In this document: positions 62,053 to 64,000 of the stretch, one piece after another
Position numbering within the stretch: position 1 is the stretch's first letter
Layout: every line of letters starts with the position of its first letter
Translations under genes and position numbers: made by a program
The notes under the pieces: model-generated
Told to the model about the DNA's origin: nothing
The model's input: only the letters and a program-made list of their open reading frames with translations
The model's database searches: none
NCBI RefSeq assembly: GCF_019429525.1
Contig: NZ_JAHXZL010000001.1
Span: forward strand, 62,001 to 126,000
Reading direction: 5' to 3'
Source: Sphingomonas folli
Lineage (GTDB): Bacteria; Pseudomonadota; Alphaproteobacteria; Sphingomonadales; Sphingomonadaceae
Length of the DNA: 64,000 nucleotides

Positions 62053-62180
62053 ATCCGCCCCGCTCGCGGGGAGGGGGGTATGGTGGAGCGCGGCTCCCGC
62101 AGATGCGGAAGCTGCGAGGAGAGCCCCCTCCACCACCGCGCCGACGCGCGGCGGTCCCCCTCCCCATGTCGGGGAGGATC
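62053..62180. repeat. Palindromic repeat, family A, copy 3
   Basis: Left ATCCGCCCCGCTCGCGGGGAGGGGGG, inner GGTGGAGCGCGGCTC / GAGCCCCCTCCACC pair, right GGTCCCCCTCCCCATGTCGGGGAGGATC. Same end pattern as the copies at 34754 and 55132. It lies between the amn start and the peroxiredoxin stop. Confidence 0.75.
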
Positions 62181-62188
62181 AGGGAGGT

Positions 62189-62668
62189 TCACAGCAGCGT
62201 CAGCAGATGCTCCGCCGAGCTGACGCGAAACTCGCCCGGCGCCTCGACCTCGAGCGACTCGATCACTCCGTCGTTCACCACCATCGCGTAGCGCTGGCTG
62301 CGCTTGCCCATGCCGTATCTGCTGCCGTCCATGTCGAGCCCGAGCGCGCCGGCGAAGTCGCCGTTGCCGTCGGCGAGCATCGTCACGCCCTGGGCGTCGT
62401 TCTGCTTGGCCCAGGCGCCGAGCACGAAGGCGTCGTTCACCGCGGTGCAGGCGATCTCGTCGACGCCCTTGGCGCGCAGCTCCTCCGCCTTGTCGAGATA
62501 GCCCGGCAGGTGGCGCGCCGAGCAGGTCGGGGTGAAGGCGCCCGGCACCGCGAACAGCGCGACGCGACGTCCCCTGAAATACTCGGCGGAATCCACCGGC
62601 TCCGGCCCGTCGGCGGTGACCTTGGTGAGGCGGACGGACGGCAGAGTGTCGCCGACGCTGATCGTCAT
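62189..62668 (-). CDS. Peroxiredoxin (Prx5 type)
   Basis: A 159-residue thiol peroxidase. The peroxidatic Cys49 is in the Prx5 motif VPGAFTPTCSARHLPGY, and Cys74 (EIACTAVND) is the second cysteine, in a place common to this group. The conserved catalytic Thr and Pro are present, and Arg is expected at DMDGSRYGMGKRSQRYAMVV. It reduces H2O2 and organic peroxides in the cytoplasm using glutathione or thioredoxin. It is divergent from yqgE with 97 bp between. Confidence 0.96.
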   Translation of the reverse strand: MTISVGDTLPSVRLTKVTADGPEPVDSAEYFRGRRVALFAVPGAFTPTCSARHLPGYLDKAEELRAKGVDEIACTAVNDAFVLGAWAKQNDAQGVTMLADGNGDFAGALGLDMDGSRYGMGKRSQRYAMVVNDGVIESLEVEAPGEFRVSSAEHLLTLL

Positions 62669-62765
62669 AAGCAGGTCTCCGGTACGAGGACGCGGCGGAT
62701 GTCGCAGCCGGCGCGGGTGATTTCAAGCTTTGGCAAGCGCGGCCACACGCACTAGGCTCGGCGCG

Positions 62766-63326
62766 ATGGAGCAAGCCAGCTATCTCACCGGTCAGTTCCT
62801 GCTCGCCATGCCCGGGATCGGTGACCCGCGCTTCGAGCATTCGGTGATCGCGATCTGCAGCCACGACGAGAGCGGCGCGCTCGGCGTCGGAGTCGGCGCG
62901 GTGGTCAACGGTCTGGGGCTGCACGACGTGCTCGAGCAGCTCGAGATCGCGCCGGGCGAGGCGCCCGACGCGCCGGTGCATTTCGGCGGGCCGGTGGAGA
63001 CGCGGCGCGGCTTCGTGCTGCACTCGAGCGACTGGGGCGGGCACGACACGCTCGACGTCGCGGGGCGCTGGGCGCTGTCGGGCACGCTCGACGTGCTGCG
63101 CGCGATCGCCGCGGGCAACGGCCCCACTCGCTGGCTGGTCGCGCTGGGCTATGCCGGCTGGGCGCCGGGCCAGCTCGACGCCGAGATGACGCGGCACGGC
63201 TGGCTCAACGTCAGCGACACGCCCGAGATGCTGTTCGACACGCCGGTGGAACGCCGCTGGAGTCGCGGCTTCGCCGCCGCCGGGGTCGACCCGCGACTGC
63301 TGTCGAGCGAGAGCGGACACAGCTGA
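62766..63326 (+). CDS. YqgE/AlgH family protein
   Basis: A 186-residue protein of the UPF0301 family. The recognisable stretches are YLTGQFLLAMPGIGDPRFEHSVIAICSHDESGALGVGVG (N-terminus), VHFGGPVETRRGFVLHSSDW and ALGYAGWAPGQLDAEMTRHGWL. The family was named for an alginate regulator in Pseudomonas, but its biochemical role is unknown. ATG 62766 is the conserved start; 12 in-frame codons upstream are not. ahcY follows after 126 bp that hold a palindromic operator. Confidence 0.94.
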   Translation: MEQASYLTGQFLLAMPGIGDPRFEHSVIAICSHDESGALGVGVGAVVNGLGLHDVLEQLEIAPGEAPDAPVHFGGPVETRRGFVLHSSDWGGHDTLDVAGRWALSGTLDVLRAIAAGNGPTRWLVALGYAGWAPGQLDAEMTRHGWLNVSDTPEMLFDTPVERRWSRGFAAAGVDPRLLSSESGHS

Positions 63327-63343
63327 GTCGCTCCCGCAGAACG

Positions 63344-63363
63344 ATATAAAGATATCTTTATAT
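63344..63363. promoter_or_regulatory. Perfect 20-bp palindrome upstream of ahcY
   Basis: ATATAAAGAT-ATCTTTATAT reads the same on both strands, is very AT-rich in a GC-rich genome, and lies 90 bases before the ahcY start. It has the look of a site for an ArsR-type regulator such as SahR, known to control the SAM cycle in proteobacteria. Confidence 0.7.
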
Positions 63364-63452
63364 TTGATCGACGGCGCCGGCCGGGCTAAGGCGCGCGGAT
63401 GCCGATCGGTGCGTGGCGCCTTGGTCGGCCCTATCGGACTGGAGACAACGCC

Positions 63453-64000
63453 GTGGCTACCGCCCCCGTGCTCGACACTAACGATTACGTCATCAAGGAC
63501 ATCGGCCTCGCCGATTTCGGCCGCGCCGAGATCAAGATCGCCGAGACCGAGATGCCCGGCCTGATGGCGCTGCGCGACGAGTTCGGCGCGGCGCAGCCGC
63601 TCAAGGGCGCGCGCATCACCGGCTCGCTGCACATGACGATCCAGACCGCGGTGCTGATCGAGACGCTGACCGCGCTCGGCGCCGACGTGCGCTGGGCGAC
63701 CTGCAACATCTTCTCGACCCAGGACCATGCCGCCGCCGCGATCGCCGCCGCGGGTATCCCGGTGTTCGCGGTCAAGGGCGAGACGCTCGCCGATTATTGG
63801 GACTATGTCGGCTCCATCTTCGACTGGGACGACGGCAACGGGCAGACCGCCAACATCATCCTCGACGACGGCGGCGACGCGACCATGTTCGCGCTGTGGG
63901 GCGCCAAGCTCGAGGCGGGCCAGAGCTTCGGCGAGCCGGAGAACGAGGAAGAGGTCGAGTTCCAGCGGTCGGTCAAGGCGTTCATCGCCAAGAAGCCGGG
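63453..64000 (+). CDS. ahcY: Adenosylhomocysteinase, 3' end cut off by the window
   Basis: The first ~182 residues of S-adenosylhomocysteine hydrolase, which splits SAH to adenosine and homocysteine and so keeps methylation running. The opening [36 protein letters not shown], the substrate-site [21 protein letters not shown] and [21 protein letters not shown] are diagnostic. The GTG at 63453 has GGAG 8 bases upstream and matches the usual N-terminus (VATAPV). The full protein should be about 470 residues. A 20-bp palindrome lies upstream and probably controls it. MetZ, which makes homocysteine by another route, is encoded 5.5 kb away. Confidence 0.97.
   Translation, partial: MATAPVLDTNDYVIKDIGLADFGRAEIKIAETEMPGLMALRDEFGAAQPLKGARITGSLHMTIQTAVLIETLTALGADVRWATCNIFSTQDHAAAAIAAAGIPVFAVKGETLADYWDYVGSIFDWDDGNGQTANIILDDGGDATMFALWGAKLEAGQSFGEPENEEEVEFQRSVKAFIAKKP

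Overview
The window is a piece of chromosome from a very GC-rich alphaproteobacterium, most likely a Sphingomonas-like member of the Sphingomonadales. The signs are the PEPxxWA-type C-terminal sorting motif, the F0 gene order AtpI/Z-a-c-b'-b with separate b' and b subunits and no F1 genes beside them, a DUF2842 protein and 6S RNA beside zapA, and the YdbH-YnbE-YdbL operon. There is no rRNA, insertion sequence, prophage, integrase or CRISPR array, so this is ordinary core chromosome with a few accessory loci.

Layout. 1-10.2 kb: a truncated dicarboxylate/amino-acid symporter, an M24 peptidase, a PEP-CTERM protein, alaS, an S9 peptidase, a catalase-family protein and a very short PAS/MCP protein. 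10.3-16 kb: a minus-strand fatty-acid cluster (FadJ-like enzyme, two acyl-CoA dehydrogenases, TesB), then a Crp/Fnr regulator and an AI-2E family permease. 18.5-20.3 kb: two identical tRNA-Asp genes, then a minus-strand group of coiled-coil protein, zapA, 6S RNA, 5-formyl-THF cyclo-ligase and DUF2842. 20.4-23.1 kb: gap, a MOSC protein and pgk.

23-30 kb: a MaoC dehydratase, an NPP-type phosphodiesterase lipoprotein, a His/Met-rich outer-membrane protein with a small Cys/His partner (probably copper related), ychF, a TetR regulator and an orphan 300-residue protein. 30-35 kb: an EmrA-EmrB-NodT tripartite drug efflux operon with a palindromic operator. 35-38 kb: a GH5-GH43 glycosidase pair divergent from a FadR-type GntR regulator. 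38-42.5 kb: mobA, an overlapping M23 peptidase/bactofilin pair, purB and radC. 42.5-49 kb: ydbH-ynbE-ydbL and the F0 operon. 49-64 kb: a DUF885 peptidase, uvrC, recO, leuB, a PMT-family mannosyltransferase, metZ, apaG, a LysR regulator, a GNAT acetyltransferase, a histone-H1-like membrane protein, amn, a peroxiredoxin, yqgE and the start of ahcY.

Between genes there are several families of short palindromic repeats (three copies each of two families, four of a third). Control elements that can be read from sequence include a 6S RNA, a perfect 20-bp palindrome before ahcY, a near-perfect 21-bp palindrome before emrA, a 9-bp hairpin between the c and b' subunit genes, a hairpin covering the start region of the mini-MCP, and three candidate general-stress (EcfG-type) promoters. 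I found no convincing new multi-gene system. The best leads are the orphan protein at 29335-30237, the mini-MCP with its start-site hairpin, and the H1-like membrane protein.
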